Source: Bog-473 sp963821755
GTDB lineage: Bacteria > Actinomycetota > Acidimicrobiia > Acidimicrobiales > RAAP-2
DNA length: 64,000 nucleotides
Direction: 5' to 3'
Assembly (NCBI GenBank): GCA_963821755.1
Contig: CAWGEX010000003.1
Location: forward strand, 496,001 to 560,000
Shown: positions 7,720 to 17,258 of the stretch, one piece after another
Position numbering within the stretch: position 1 is the stretch's first letter
Layout of the letters: each line of letters opens with the position of its first letter
Translations under genes and position numbers: made by a program
Notes under the pieces: generated by a model
Databases searched by the model: none
What the model was told of the DNA's origin: nothing
Seen by the model: only the letters and a program-made list of their open reading frames with translations

Positions 7720-8054
7720 CGTGAGAGCACCAGATCCAAATTGAACAATGCCGGAAGGAGATCGGTCACTCGCTGCACAGATTGGCGAACCCGTTGCGTT
7801 GCCGGCGGAGCCCCGGGGAGGAACCATTCGTCGTCGGCGAGAAATGGACCTAAGCCGATCGCCGCCAAGGTTTCATTGAACATTTCGCTTGTTCTGACTA
7901 CCTCAGCCCTCGCTGCATCCGCCCGTGAAAGAGAGGAGTGAGATGGTTGCATTTTGGCGAGTTCATCGGCTCGACCGAGGGCCTCGCGGGCGGCTCCCCA
8001 AGCGAGGTTGGCGAGTATGGCTCGGCCTACTTCCTCATCCGTCCCCAACGGCAC
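7683..8054 (-). CDS. Hypothetical 123-residue protein, doubtful
   Basis: The frame begins with GTG at 8052-8054, preceded by TACATT 5 nt upstream, close to the leaderless pattern used elsewhere here. The product is acidic in its first half, helical by composition and has no recognisable motif. It overlaps the end of the excisionase remnant. It may be a real small gene or a chance frame in decayed DNA. Confidence 0.35.
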   Translation of the reverse strand: MPLGTDEEVGRAILANLAWGAAREALGRADELAKMQPSHSSLSRADAARAEVVRTSEMFNETLAAIGLGPFLADDEWFLPGAPPATQRVRQSVQRVTDLLPALFNLDLVLSRHHRRQVDPTLR

Positions 8055-8688
8055 GCTGAAATGTACGCCCGAACCGCCCCCCGCGCACTCGAATTCGGAA
8101 ACGGATCACCAAATCGTCACACAAGTTTCACTTCTGCCCGGCGCTATATCCGGCGTCACGACCATCACATCGTGGGGCCGTCGATCAGTTCGAGAGTCGA
8201 CACCCGATGTCTGCGACAGACGACGAAGGGAGGTCTTCAAAGCGATTGACCGGAGGAGAGACGAGGTGTGGCAGCTCCATTCGGCCGTGAAGCTCGCGAA
8301 TCAAAAGCCACACTCACGTTTTCGGCGTCCATCGTTCTGAGAGGCGCTTGCGGTACGCCTCGGCCGGACGCCTGGACGCTGATGCACGCCACACGACTGC
8401 ACTCGCCCAACGCCACAGCCCGCAACCGGGTGGTCATGAAGCAAGCGGACCCATTCGATTGCTGCACTCCAGACTCGGGGGATCGACATCCGAAAGGAGA
8501 GGCACGATCCGGTTGGACCAATCAGCCGACCGTCGCAACTCATTGAGGGACCGCCGGCAACCGCGGTGGGCCACATGCGGGTCGGTGCTACATTCCGACC
8601 CGCAGTCCGAGCGCCTGGCGCTACCTGTCAGCCACGCAGCCGATCACTCGTCGGCCACACCACGAGCCACTCACACACGGAGGAATCG
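8055..8688. other. Non-coding or decayed region
   Basis: Short overlapping frames on both strands, none with a family motif. Minus-strand fragments such as PRVWSAAIEWVRLLHDHPV look gene-like but are not continued in one frame. The last 100 bases carry the promoter of the secreted phosphoesterase. Confidence 0.35.
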
Positions 8689-10059
8689 ATGAGCACGGAC
8701 GGACGCCGAACGCCACGCAATGCTGCCGCGTTTCGAACGGGTCATCGCACCGTTGGTTCAAGCGGTCTGACCGCCACGGCCCTGGCCATGGGACTCCTCC
8801 TCGGTAGCGCCGGCAGCGCCGTCGCGGCGACACCATCGAAGACCACCCAGGGGCGGGCCGCGCTCGCACCGGCGAAGATCAATCATGTCCTCGTCATTGA
8901 ACTCGAGAACGAGGGCTACCAGACCACCTTCGGAGCCAACTCCCCCGCCACCTACCTCAACGGAACCCTGCGCAAAAAGGGTGAGCTCCTCCAGAATTAC
9001 TACGCCACCGGCCACGCCAGCTTGGACAACTACATCGCTCAGGTCTCGGGGCAGGCACCGACCGGGGAGACGCAAGCCGACTGCTCCGGCAACGGGTTCG
9101 CCTTCGCCAATATGTTGCCCGGGACACCGGATGCCAATGGGGCGACCAACCCGGGGCAGGTCGACGGTGCGGGGTGTGTGTACCCGTCCGGCGTCCAGAC
9201 CATCGCCAATCAGCTCGACACCAAGATCCCACCCAACAGGGCCACACACGTGGCTTCATGGCGGGCCTACGAGCAGGACATGGGGAACACTCCAGCGCGC
9301 GACGGAGGCGTGGCCGATCCGACAGGCGGGACGGACTGTGCGCATCCGGCCATCGGGGCGAGCGACACCGCCGAGGTCGCGACGTCGGCCGACCAGTACA
9401 CCACCCGTCACAATCCCTTTATGTGGTTTCACTCGATCATCGACAACACCGCTGAGTGCGACGCAAACGTGGTCCCCCTCGGTCAACCCAACGCCACCAG
9501 CCATCTGGTCAAGGACCTCAAGACCGAGAAGACCACACCCAGCTTCGCCTTCGTCACGCCCAATCTGTGCAGCGACGGCCACGATGCCACCTGCGCCGGC
9601 ACGAACAGCACCGGGAGCCACCTCGGTGGGCTCGCCGGGGCCGACCAGTTCCTCCAGACCTGGATGCCCCTGATCCTGGGCTCCCCCGCCTACAAGCATG
9701 GCGACACCCTTGTCGTCGTGACCTTCGATGAAGCCGATGTGAACCAATCGGACCCCACCTACGCGACAGCTTGTTGCAACGAGGCCAGCGGACCCAACAC
9801 CCATGCCCCAGGAAACGCCGCCCTCAGCACCGATACCGCGCCCGGCGGTGGTCAGGTCGGGGCGCTCCTTTTGGATTCGAAATACATCGCACCGGGAACC
9901 ACCGACACGACAGGTAGTTACAATCACTACTCGGCGTTGCGCAGCTATGAAGACCTGCTTGGTCTGACCACAGGGGGCCTCGACGGCGAGGGCCACTTGG
10001 GCTTTGCGGCAGCCAAGGGACTTGTGCCATTTGGTAAGGACGTCTTCCCCAAGGGGTAG
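8689..10059 (+). CDS. Secreted phosphoesterase family protein
   Basis: 456 residues. A basic N-terminus is followed by a signal peptide (LTATALAMGLLLGSAGSAVAA, near residues 22-42). The mature part matches the phosphoesterase family of phospholipase C and acid phosphatases: NHVLVIELENEGY carries the first metal ligand, the TGHASLDNYIAQVSGQ segment follows, and FDEAD near residue 350 is the later metal site. Exported, it probably hydrolyses phosphate esters or phospholipids outside the cell. The ATG at 8689 follows GGAGGA by 6 nt. It stands alone in its transcription unit. Confidence 0.88.
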   Translation: MSTDGRRTPRNAAAFRTGHRTVGSSGLTATALAMGLLLGSAGSAVAATPSKTTQGRAALAPAKINHVLVIELENEGYQTTFGANSPATYLNGTLRKKGELLQNYYATGHASLDNYIAQVSGQAPTGETQADCSGNGFAFANMLPGTPDANGATNPGQVDGAGCVYPSGVQTIANQLDTKIPPNRATHVASWRAYEQDMGNTPARDGGVADPTGGTDCAHPAIGASDTAEVATSADQYTTRHNPFMWFHSIIDNTAECDANVVPLGQPNATSHLVKDLKTEKTTPSFAFVTPNLCSDGHDATCAGTNSTGSHLGGLAGADQFLQTWMPLILGSPAYKHGDTLVVVTFDEADVNQSDPTYATACCNEASGPNTHAPGNAALSTDTAPGGGQVGALLLDSKYIAPGTTDTTGSYNHYSALRSYEDLLGLTTGGLDGEGHLGFAAAKGLVPFGKDVFPKG

Positions 10060-10121
10060 TCGGACTGGCGGCTGGGTGGTCGGTTGTCAGGGCCGTGAGG
10101 GGCTGGACAGAGAGGCCGCAC

Positions 10122-10796
10122 ATGACGGACGACGAGGATCAGTACGAACCCGAGAGCGACCCGGACTTCATCAGCTCCGATGGCCCACGCCAGCCGACGG
10201 GTGGCCCATGGCTTGGTCCCACCGGCCCCCATGGCGCGCCCAGTCCGGTGTTCGTACCCACAAAATCACTGAGCCTCGAGGAGGACGGGGAAAGCGACAT
10301 TCCCCATGCCGCCCTGTGGTCCATGAAATATCACCGGCACCTCCATCTGTTTGATCGAACGGACGTTGAGATCCGGCAGCGTTTCGGTGCCGGTGATCAC
10401 GCCATCTACATCATCGACGACGGACGAAAACACTGCCAGGTCAGTCGCATCGTCGGGGCCAGTCCCGATGGGTGTACGTACTGCCTGGTGGCCCAGATCA
10501 CCATCGATTCGTATGAACGGCTGGTGAACGAAGAAGCGCCGATTGACGACGTGTTTGCCGACGCCCGAGATATCGCACTGTGCGCCGTCTTTGAAGCTGA
10601 GGTGGCAGAAGCGCCCTCGAATGTCGCACTGACAGAACGGTACGCCACCATCGACGACGTACCGTCGCAGTATCTCGGCCCCAACTCCTTCATAGAGTTT
10701 GCGGACGACCCGGCGAGTGGTGCGCAGGAGGAACGGGTCTCGACGGATGAGAATCCCGGGACGCAGCGCGGCACGGGCCGGGACCAGCGGCGCTAG
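10122..10796 (+). CDS. Hypothetical 224-residue protein
   Basis: Acidic, soluble protein with a low-complexity N-terminus (DDEDQYEPESDPD) and a folded middle region with VEIRQRFGAGDHAIYIIDDG, which looks like an alpha-beta domain of unknown family. No signal peptide. The ATG at 10122 follows AGAGG by 7 nt; an in-frame ATG at 10095 is less well placed. The stop codon shares CTAG with the stop of the carbonic anhydrase gene on the other strand. Confidence 0.7.
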   Translation: MTDDEDQYEPESDPDFISSDGPRQPTGGPWLGPTGPHGAPSPVFVPTKSLSLEEDGESDIPHAALWSMKYHRHLHLFDRTDVEIRQRFGAGDHAIYIIDDGRKHCQVSRIVGASPDGCTYCLVAQITIDSYERLVNEEAPIDDVFADARDIALCAVFEAEVAEAPSNVALTERYATIDDVPSQYLGPNSFIEFADDPASGAQEERVSTDENPGTQRGTGRDQRR

Positions 10797-11311
10797 CCGA
10801 CCCGGCGCAGGGAGGAGCGGAAGCGTTTCCCGTTGGCCACGTATTCGGCGGCGGAGAATTGGATCATCTCGATGCTGCTCTTGTTCTCCCGGATGACGGC
10901 TGGTACGCCGATCGCCAGCGCGTGGGGCGGCACCATCATGCGATTGGGTACCACCGCATTGGCGCCCACGGTGGCGCCGCGGCCGATGACGGCAAAGTGC
11001 AGGACCACCGAGCCGGAGCCGACAAGTGAATCGTCCTCGAGCCGACACCCCTCGAGATGGGCCAGGTGGCCAATCACGCAGCCGTCGCCGACAATGGTCG
11101 GGAAGTTTGGGCCGGCGTGGATCACCGTGCCGTCCTGGACCGACGTGCGAGTTCCCACGGTGATTGCTCCATAGTCACCGCGGAGCACGGCCCCGGGCCA
11201 GACGGTGGATTCGGAGCCAACGGTGACGTCGCCGATGATGACCGCATCCGGGTGTACGTACGCCTCGGAATCAATGGTCGGCGCTACCCCTTCGTATTCG
11301 TAGATCGCCAT
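10793..11311 (-). CDS. Gamma carbonic anhydrase family protein
   Basis: 172 residues forming a left-handed beta-helix of hexapeptide repeats (VGSESTVWPGAVLRGDYG, VGTRTSVQDGTVIHAG). The three zinc ligands are visible as His in TVIHAG and two His in GHLAHLEGC. The likely role is reversible CO2 hydration in the cytoplasm, although many family members have no measured activity. The chosen ATG at 11311 (AIYEYEG) has TAGCGT 8 nt upstream. It is followed on the same strand upstream by the zinc-ribbon gene. Confidence 0.85.
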   Translation of the reverse strand: MAIYEYEGVAPTIDSEAYVHPDAVIIGDVTVGSESTVWPGAVLRGDYGAITVGTRTSVQDGTVIHAGPNFPTIVGDGCVIGHLAHLEGCRLEDDSLVGSGSVVLHFAVIGRGATVGANAVVPNRMMVPPHALAIGVPAVIRENKSSIEMIQFSAAEYVANGKRFRSSLRRVG

Positions 11312-11400
11312 GAACGGCGACGCTACCGGACCTCCAGGGACTACCGGGCTACCGGACCTCCAGGGACCACCTGGCTCCCGCGGGACCAAAGGCTCGAAAC

Positions 11401-11604
11401 TCACACGTGGCCGGCGATCCAGGTGATGCCCTGATAACCCCGATAACCCAAGTAGATGACCGAAGCGCCCAACATGGCCTTGAAGTACCAGGGGATCGGC
11501 GGTCGCTCCTGGTCAATCAGGATGGTCCCGCAGGCGGGGCACTCCCCCTCGTCGCCGAGGTCGTCGTCTTCGACCAGGGTGTCGCACTCTTCGCACCAGG
11601 CCAC
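11401..11604 (-). CDS. Zinc-ribbon single-pass membrane protein
   Basis: 67 residues: CEEC near the N-terminus and CPAC about 18 residues later form a zinc ribbon, separated by an acidic loop (EDDDLGDEGE). A hydrophobic helix (WYFKAMLGASVIYLGYRGYQ) follows. Starts with GTG 16 nt after the end of der, so it is probably transcribed with it. Function unknown. Confidence 0.75.
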   Translation of the reverse strand: MAWCEECDTLVEDDDLGDEGECPACGTILIDQERPPIPWYFKAMLGASVIYLGYRGYQGITWIAGHV

Positions 11605-11620
11605 TAGGCGCCCCCGACCA

Positions 11621-12949
11621 TCACTTGCCGCCGATGCGCACCCGCAACTTCATCGGGGTGGCGCCGAATTCGAACTTTTCGCGCAATCCCCGTTCGATGT
11701 AGCGCAGGTAGGTGTGGGGCAGTCGCCCGTTGGTGAACAGGGTGAAGGTGGGCGGGTCAATGGCGCCTTGGACGATGTAGCGAATCTTGGACCGGGGGGC
11801 GGACTGGCGCAGTTGCAGCTCGAGAACGGCCCGGTTGAGGGCGCCCGTGGGCACCCGCTGGTGGTACGCCTCGACCGAGTCACGCAGAGCTGGGAGGATC
11901 CGGTGGACGCCCCGGCCCGACAGCGCGGAAAGCTTCAGGACCGGTGCGGCGCCCAGGAAGGCCAGGCGGTCACCCACGCCGAGCAGGACATCGTCACGGT
12001 CATCGGCCGGCACCAGATCCCATTTGTTGAGAACGACGATGGCCGGGCAGCCCGACACTCCGATGCGTTCGGCCAGTCGCTGGTCTTGATGTGACGCACC
12101 GACGGTGGCGTCGATCACCAGGACGGCGATGTCGGCCCTTTCCAGCGCTCGCAGCGCCCGCAGGACCGAATGGTGCTCGGTGCCGCGTTCGGTACGGGCC
12201 GGGCGGCGGAGGCCGGCGGTATCGATGAAGCAGACGGGGCCGTCAGCCGTTTCGACCACCGTGTCGATGGCGTCGCGGGTGGTGCCCGGCATGTCGTGGA
12301 CGATCGAACGCTCTTGGCCCAGCAATTGGTTGAAGAGGGTGGACTTGCCCACGTTGGGCCGGCCGATGATGGCCACCCGGGGCGTCGATCCGGGGCCGTG
12401 GAGCGCCGGTGCGGCGACCCGGTCTTCAGCCGGGATCGGCGGGGGCAGGAGGTCGACCACGGCGTCCAGCAGATCGCCGGTCCCCCGTCCGTGCAGCGAG
12501 CTGACCGCAAAGGGGTCGCCCACGCCCAGACTGACAAACTCCCAGACCGAGGACTCCCGGTTGGTGTCGTCGACCTTGTTGACGACCAGACGGACCGGAG
12601 GGCCGGCCTTGCGGATGATCCTGGCCGCGGCCAGGTCTTCATCGGTGACCCCGGTGGTCACATCCACCACCAGCAGGATCACGTCGGCTTCGGCCAATGC
12701 CTGTTCGGCCTGCTGGCTCACCTTCGAATCCAGCGCGTTCCCACTGGCCAGCCAGCCGCCGGTGTCCATGATGGAGAAGGGAACGCCGGTCCAATCAGCA
12801 CTCAGGACCTTGCGGTCACGGGTGACGCCCGGCTCTTCCTCGACGACGGCGGCGCGCTCGCCCACAATCCGGTTGACCAGAGACGACTTCCCGACGTTTG
12901 GCCGACCGGCCACCACCACCATGGGGAGGACCCCGTTGAGCTCGCTCAT
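11621..12949 (-). CDS. der: Ribosome-associated GTPase Der (EngA)
   Basis: 442 residues with two tandem GTPase domains and a C-terminal KH-like domain. G1 motifs GRPNVGKSS (~residue 13) and GRPNVGKST (~190), G3 DTGG and DTAG, G4 NKVD and NKWD are intact. Der acts in late assembly of the 50S subunit. The ATG at 12949 overlaps the stop of the upstream DUF512 gene as ATGA, indicating translational coupling. Confidence 0.96.
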   Translation of the reverse strand: MSELNGVLPMVVVAGRPNVGKSSLVNRIVGERAAVVEEEPGVTRDRKVLSADWTGVPFSIMDTGGWLASGNALDSKVSQQAEQALAEADVILLVVDVTTGVTDEDLAAARIIRKAGPPVRLVVNKVDDTNRESSVWEFVSLGVGDPFAVSSLHGRGTGDLLDAVVDLLPPPIPAEDRVAAPALHGPGSTPRVAIIGRPNVGKSTLFNQLLGQERSIVHDMPGTTRDAIDTVVETADGPVCFIDTAGLRRPARTERGTEHHSVLRALRALERADIAVLVIDATVGASHQDQRLAERIGVSGCPAIVVLNKWDLVPADDRDDVLLGVGDRLAFLGAAPVLKLSALSGRGVHRILPALRDSVEAYHQRVPTGALNRAVLELQLRQSAPRSKIRYIVQGAIDPPTFTLFTNGRLPHTYLRYIERGLREKFEFGATPMKLRVRIGGK

Positions 12950-14352
12950 GCCGCACAACCGCCGCGAAATGATGTGCCGTCGAGCGCCCGCCGCAGAGAG
13001 CTGCCGTCGGTGGGCACGACTTCGACCGGGCGGGGGAGGTCGGCCAGGGTCAGCCCGTCGAGGAAGCGGCCCTCGTTGAGGCAGGCGTCGGGCAGGAGGT
13101 AGCGCATCTCGGTCGGGCTCGCCGCCAGGGCCCGGGTGAGGTCCTCGCCGGTGAGCAGCCCGGCCACCCCGATGTTGCCGCCGAAGAAGTCATTGGTGAT
13201 CTCGCGGACGCTGACGTCGTGGCGCGGGTGCTCCGCCACCAGAGGGGCGAGGACGCGGGCACCGTAGGTGCCGGTCAGCACGGTGACGGGCCGGTCATCG
13301 GGGCCGGGCGGGCTGCTCACGGGCCCGGCGGAGCCCGGGAGCAGGCGGGGGGCTCGGTAACCCTCGGCCGGGGCCGAATCCACCGAGGCGAAGAAACCGT
13401 GGCGCACGCCCCCGGGCCCGTCGGCGGTGGGTTTGACGAAGGAGTCCACGAAGGCCCGGGCCATGCCGATGCCGTTCTCGTGCTGGGGGAACTCGTCATA
13501 CGACGTGGCCGTCGGGAAGGTCCGCTCGGCCAACAGGTAGTACTCGTCGGCCGCGTAGACCAGGCGACGACCGAGGGTGCTCCGGTAGATCTTCTGCCAC
13601 TGCGCCACGGTGTCGACGACGAAGGCCGCCTCCTCGGTCGTGTGGGCGCGCATCTCGGTTTCCTTGGAGAATTGGCTGACACCCAGCGGGACGACTCCCA
13701 CCGTGGCCAGTTTCGGGTACTGGTCGAGGATGCCGGCCAACGTGTCCTCGAGGGCGTCGCTGTCGTTGACGCCGGGGCAGACCACGACCTGGCCGTGCAC
13801 CTCGATGCCGCCATCGAGCAGCACCTTGAGCCAGCGCAGGCTGGTCGCCCCCTTGGGATTGCGCAGCATGTGGGCCCGCAGCTCGGGGTCGGTGCTGTGG
13901 ATCGAGACGAAGAGCGGGCCGAGGCGCTCGGTGAGGATGCGTTCGGCATCGAGCTCGGTGAAGCGGGTGAGGGTGGTGAAGTTCCCGTACAGGAACGAGA
14001 GCCGATAGTCGTCGTCCTTGAGGTAGAGGGACCGTCGCATCCCCTTCGGGAGCTGGTAGATGAAACAGAAGGCGCAGTGGTTGTCGCAGGTACGGATGCG
14101 GTCGAACACGGCCGAGGAGACCTCGACCCCGAAGGGCTCGCCCGGTTCCTTGTCGATCCGGATCAGGCGTGGGAGGGCCGCGCCGGCGCGCTGGACCAGG
14201 ACGCTGAGGTCGTCGGCGTCACAGAGTTGCTGGAAATCAATGACGTCGCGCGGCTCCTGCCCGTTCAAGGAGAGGAGTGCATCACCCACGGCCAGTCCGG
14301 CCCGGGCTGCCGGCGACGCCTCGGTGACCGAAGTCACCGTGGGAGCGGACAT
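12946..14352 (-). CDS. DUF512 family radical-SAM-like FeS protein
   Basis: 468 residues. An N-terminal PDZ-like segment (SPAARAGLAVGDALLSLNGQ) precedes the cysteine motif CDNHCAFCF near residue 103, which can hold a 4Fe-4S cluster; the C-terminal DUF512 part contains TGTYGARV and FFGGNIGVAGLLTG. This family is found next to der in many actinobacteria and Firmicutes; its role is unknown. The ATG at 14352 is preceded by TAACCT at a distance of 6 nt, so the mRNA is probably leaderless. Divergent from ispH. Confidence 0.9.
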   Translation of the reverse strand: MSAPTVTSVTEASPAARAGLAVGDALLSLNGQEPRDVIDFQQLCDADDLSVLVQRAGAALPRLIRIDKEPGEPFGVEVSSAVFDRIRTCDNHCAFCFIYQLPKGMRRSLYLKDDDYRLSFLYGNFTTLTRFTELDAERILTERLGPLFVSIHSTDPELRAHMLRNPKGATSLRWLKVLLDGGIEVHGQVVVCPGVNDSDALEDTLAGILDQYPKLATVGVVPLGVSQFSKETEMRAHTTEEAAFVVDTVAQWQKIYRSTLGRRLVYAADEYYLLAERTFPTATSYDEFPQHENGIGMARAFVDSFVKPTADGPGGVRHGFFASVDSAPAEGYRAPRLLPGSAGPVSSPPGPDDRPVTVLTGTYGARVLAPLVAEHPRHDVSVREITNDFFGGNIGVAGLLTGEDLTRALAASPTEMRYLLPDACLNEGRFLDGLTLADLPRPVEVVPTDGSSLRRALDGTSFRGGCAA

Positions 14353-14479
14353 CCGCCCAGGTTACTAGCGGTTTGGCCCGTCGCGGATCAGGGGCACCCC
14401 GGGTCCGGTCTCCGTTGGAGCTCCCGGGCCGGATCGGCCCGAGGAGGCAGGGCGGCGGAGTCCCGGTAGCGTTGAGCAG
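14353..14479. promoter_or_regulatory. Divergent promoters of the DUF512-der and ispH units
   Basis: TAACCT (minus strand) lies 6 nt before the DUF512 ATG and TAGCGT (plus strand, 14467-14472) lies 7 nt before the ispH GTG. Neither gene has a Shine-Dalgarno sequence, so both transcripts are likely to be leaderless. Confidence 0.55.
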
Positions 14480-15532
14480 GTGTCCGACGTCGAACGGGTC
14501 CTGCTGGCCGAGCCGCGGGGGTTCTGTGCCGGCGTGGAGAAGGCGATCAAGGCCCTGGCCTGGATGGTGCGGGTCTTCGAACCTCCGGTCTACTGCTACC
14601 ACGAGATCGTGCACAACCGTCACGTGGTCGACCGCTTCCGAGCCCAGGGGGTGATCTTCGTCGACGACGTGGCCGACGTGCCGCCGGGCGCGCCGCTCAT
14701 GCTCAGTGCCCACGGTTCGGCCCCCGACGTGGTGACGGCGGCACGGGCCCAGGGCGGCGTGGTGGTCGACGCGGTCTGCCCCCTGGTCACCAAGGTCCAC
14801 CACGAGCTCAAGGTGCGGAGCCGGAAGGGCTACACCGTGCTCTACGTCGGGCACGCCGGACATGAGGAGGCGGTAGGCACCATGGCGGTGGCGCCCGATT
14901 CGGTGCGGCTGGTCGAGCACGAAGAGGACCTGGATGCGTTGGAGATCGGCGGGGAAGCCGGGACCCCGATGGCGTTGCTGGCCCAGACGACCCTCAGCCA
15001 CGACGAGTGGCGCGGCCTCATGGAGTCCGCCCGACGGCGCTTCCCCGACCTGTGGATGCCCAATCGCAGCGACCTGTGCTTCGCCACCACCAACCGCCAG
15101 GCCGCGCTCAAGGCCATCGCCAGCGAGGCCGATGCAGTCGTGGTCATCGGCTCGGCCAATTCGTCGAACACCGTTGCCCTCGAGGCGGTGGCTCGGGCGT
15201 CGGGCTGCCCCCGGGTGTTGCGCATCAACGCCGCCGAGGAGCTGCCCGGGGACCTGGCGGGCACCGTCGGCGTCACCGCCGGCGCGTCGGCACCGGAAGC
15301 CCTGGTGGAAGAGGTCATCAGGGCACTGGCCCCCCGTGACGGGGTGACCGAGGTGACCGTGACCACCGAAGACGAGTACTTCCCGCCGCCGCCGGAGTTG
15401 CGGGAGCTCTTGCGGGCCGTCGGGAGCACGATGGGCTTCCTGTCGGGGCGCCCGACGGCCGTGCGGGCCGATCCCGTGGCCGAGGACCGGGCCGTCTCGG
15501 CGGCCGACGTCCTGGACATGCTGGCCTCATGA
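14480..15532 (+). CDS. ispH: 4-hydroxy-3-methylbut-2-enyl diphosphate reductase
   Basis: 350 residues. IspH makes IPP and DMAPP in the last step of the MEP isoprenoid pathway. The three cluster cysteines lie in RGFCAGVE, DAVCPLVTKVH and SDLCFATTNRQ; active-site histidines and Glu are in CYHEIVHN, SAHGS and GHAGHEEAVGT; NSSNT binds the diphosphate. The GTG start has TAGCGT 7 nt upstream. About 30 C-terminal residues extend beyond the usual end. Followed by the HD-domain gene after 25 bases. Confidence 0.96.
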   Translation: MSDVERVLLAEPRGFCAGVEKAIKALAWMVRVFEPPVYCYHEIVHNRHVVDRFRAQGVIFVDDVADVPPGAPLMLSAHGSAPDVVTAARAQGGVVVDAVCPLVTKVHHELKVRSRKGYTVLYVGHAGHEEAVGTMAVAPDSVRLVEHEEDLDALEIGGEAGTPMALLAQTTLSHDEWRGLMESARRRFPDLWMPNRSDLCFATTNRQAALKAIASEADAVVVIGSANSSNTVALEAVARASGCPRVLRINAAEELPGDLAGTVGVTAGASAPEALVEEVIRALAPRDGVTEVTVTTEDEYFPPPPELRELLRAVGSTMGFLSGRPTAVRADPVAEDRAVSAADVLDMLAS

Positions 15533-15557
15533 GGCGCGTCGGTGCGATGATGGTCAC

Positions 15558-16100
15558 GTGACCTTTACCCGTATGGATGAGTCAACGGCGGCCGAATGGC
15601 AGGCCATCGTGGGAGAGACGATGGAGCAGCAGCCCCGCGTGGCCGAAAGCGTGCTGGCCATGCTGGCCTCCCTGGAGCAGATCACCGACAAGTTCGCCGT
15701 GGATCAGCTGGTTCACTCGCTGCAGACGGCCACCCGGGCCGAGGAGGCCGGGGCCTCCCAGGAAGTCATCGTGGCGTCGCTCTGCCACGACATCGGCAAG
15801 GCCATCTCGGTCATCAACCACCCCCGCATCGCGGCGGAGATCCTCCGGCCCTATGTCAGCCACGACACCTTCCAGATGATCCTGACCCACCAGGACTTCC
15901 AGGGCCGGCACTACTACGAGTTCATCGGCCTCGACCCCAATGCCCGCGATCAGCACAAGGGCGCCAGCTGGTACGGCCTGGCCGAGCAGTTCGCCGATGA
16001 CTGGGACCAGATCAGCTTCGACCCTGACTACCCGACCAAGCCGCTCGCGCACTTCGAGCCGATGGTGCGAGAGGTCTTCGGGTCATTCACGTCGCTTTGA
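15558..16100 (+). CDS. HD-domain protein, PhnZ-like
   Basis: 180 residues with an HD metal-binding signature: His in VHSLQTATRAEEAG, the HD pair in LCHDIGKA, later His in NHPRIAAEI and LTHQDFQGRHYY. The spacing resembles PhnZ and other HD-type mixed-valence di-iron oxygenases or phosphohydrolases; the substrate is unknown. GTG start. The stop codon overlaps the next gene by 4 bases. Confidence 0.8.
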   Translation: MTFTRMDESTAAEWQAIVGETMEQQPRVAESVLAMLASLEQITDKFAVDQLVHSLQTATRAEEAGASQEVIVASLCHDIGKAISVINHPRIAAEILRPYVSHDTFQMILTHQDFQGRHYYEFIGLDPNARDQHKGASWYGLAEQFADDWDQISFDPDYPTKPLAHFEPMVREVFGSFTSL

Positions 16101-16927
16101 CCGCCGGGTCACCGGCGGCGGGAAGCGCGCGCGTCCGCACCGATCCTGCAGTGGCCCGCCGGGTCATCGCGGAGGGGCGCCAGAAGTTCACCGCCCGCTA
16201 TCCCGACCTCAAGCTCGCCCCCGTCGTGGGGCTGATCTGCGCCTTCGAGGAGGAGCGCAACATCGGGGCCGTCCTGGCCGCCATGCCCAAGTCGGTGAAC
16301 GATCTGGACGTGTCCACCCTGGTCATCGTGGACGGGGGCTCGGACCGCACCGATGAGGTCTCGCTCGAGGCCGGCGCCATCACCTTCGTGCTCAGCGAGA
16401 ACCTCGGTCACGGCTACGCCCTGCGGATCGGCTACGCCCTGTGCGTGGAGTTGGGGGCGCAGTACGTGGTCACCCTCGACGCCGACGGGCAGAACGATCC
16501 GGCTGAGATCCCGGTGATGCTCCAGCCCCTGGTCGACGACGAGGCCGATTTCGTCGTGGCCTCCCGCGTGCTCGGCCAGGACACCACCACGGACCGGTTC
16601 CGCAAGGCCGGAGTGCGGGTCTTCTCGTCCATCCTGAGCGCCATCGGCGGGACCAAGCTGACCGACACGTCGAACGGCTACCGGGCCTTGCGCGTCACCA
16701 TGCTCGAAGACGTGACGCACCGACTGACCCAGTCGCAGTACCAGACGGCGGAGCTCCTCATCGTGTGCATGAAGCGGGGCTGGCGGGTGACCGAACGCCC
16801 GACCGTGTGGCTGCCCCGGGCGTCCGGTACCACCAAGAAGGGCAAGAACTATCTCTTCGGCCTCCGCTACGGACGCGTCGTGCTCGCCACGTGGTGGCGC
16901 GAGCGCAAGGGCGTCACCCGGCCCTGA
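16097..16927 (+). CDS. Family 2 glycosyltransferase
   Basis: 276 residues, GT-A fold. VVGLICAFEEERNIG opens the nucleotide-binding domain, VIVDGGSDRT follows, and LDADGQNDP contains the DxD-type metal site; FRKAGVRVFSSIL and DTSNGYRALR resemble DPM1-type polyprenyl-phosphate sugar transferases, but there is no C-terminal membrane domain. TTG start overlapping the HD gene stop (TTGA). It probably transfers a sugar from a nucleotide donor to a lipid carrier at the membrane. Confidence 0.85.
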   Translation: MTAGSPAAGSARVRTDPAVARRVIAEGRQKFTARYPDLKLAPVVGLICAFEEERNIGAVLAAMPKSVNDLDVSTLVIVDGGSDRTDEVSLEAGAITFVLSENLGHGYALRIGYALCVELGAQYVVTLDADGQNDPAEIPVMLQPLVDDEADFVVASRVLGQDTTTDRFRKAGVRVFSSILSAIGGTKLTDTSNGYRALRVTMLEDVTHRLTQSQYQTAELLIVCMKRGWRVTERPTVWLPRASGTTKKGKNYLFGLRYGRVVLATWWRERKGVTRP

Positions 16928-16992
16928 ACCTTCGGTGCCTCAGGTGGGCGCGACCGCCTGCCCGCCTGACGCGCCGCGCCCCGCCCGCCGCG

Positions 16993-17256
16993 CTAGGCCA
17001 GGCGGGTCAGGCAGACCACCGCCACCACCAGGCCCACCAGCAGATAGCCCCAGCCGAAGGTCCGGCGGTCGGATTCGGCACTCCCCATCCTGAGCAGGTT
17101 CGGGATGAAGTGGTCCAGGAGCCAATCTCCGAAGCCGCCGACGTTCGACGCCATGGCGCCGCCGATGGCAGCCAACGCCAGTCCGAGCACGGCAAAGAGG
17201 ATCAGCTCGGGCGTCGAGACCGCGGCGGCCAGCAGCGGGATCGGGGTTGCCGTCAC
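16993..17256 (-). CDS. Small membrane protein, two helices
   Basis: 87 residues hidden inside a longer frame. The GTG at 17254-17256 comes 2 bases after the plsC stop, so translation is probably coupled. Two hydrophobic helices are visible (LILFAVLGLALAAIGGAMAS and YLLVGLVVAVVCLTRL) joined by an acidic/basic loop. Family not recognised; position suggests a role near lipid synthesis. Confidence 0.6.
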   Translation of the reverse strand: MTATPIPLLAAAVSTPELILFAVLGLALAAIGGAMASNVGGFGDWLLDHFIPNLLRMGSAESDRRTFGWGYLLVGLVVAVVCLTRLA

Positions 17257-17258
17257 GG

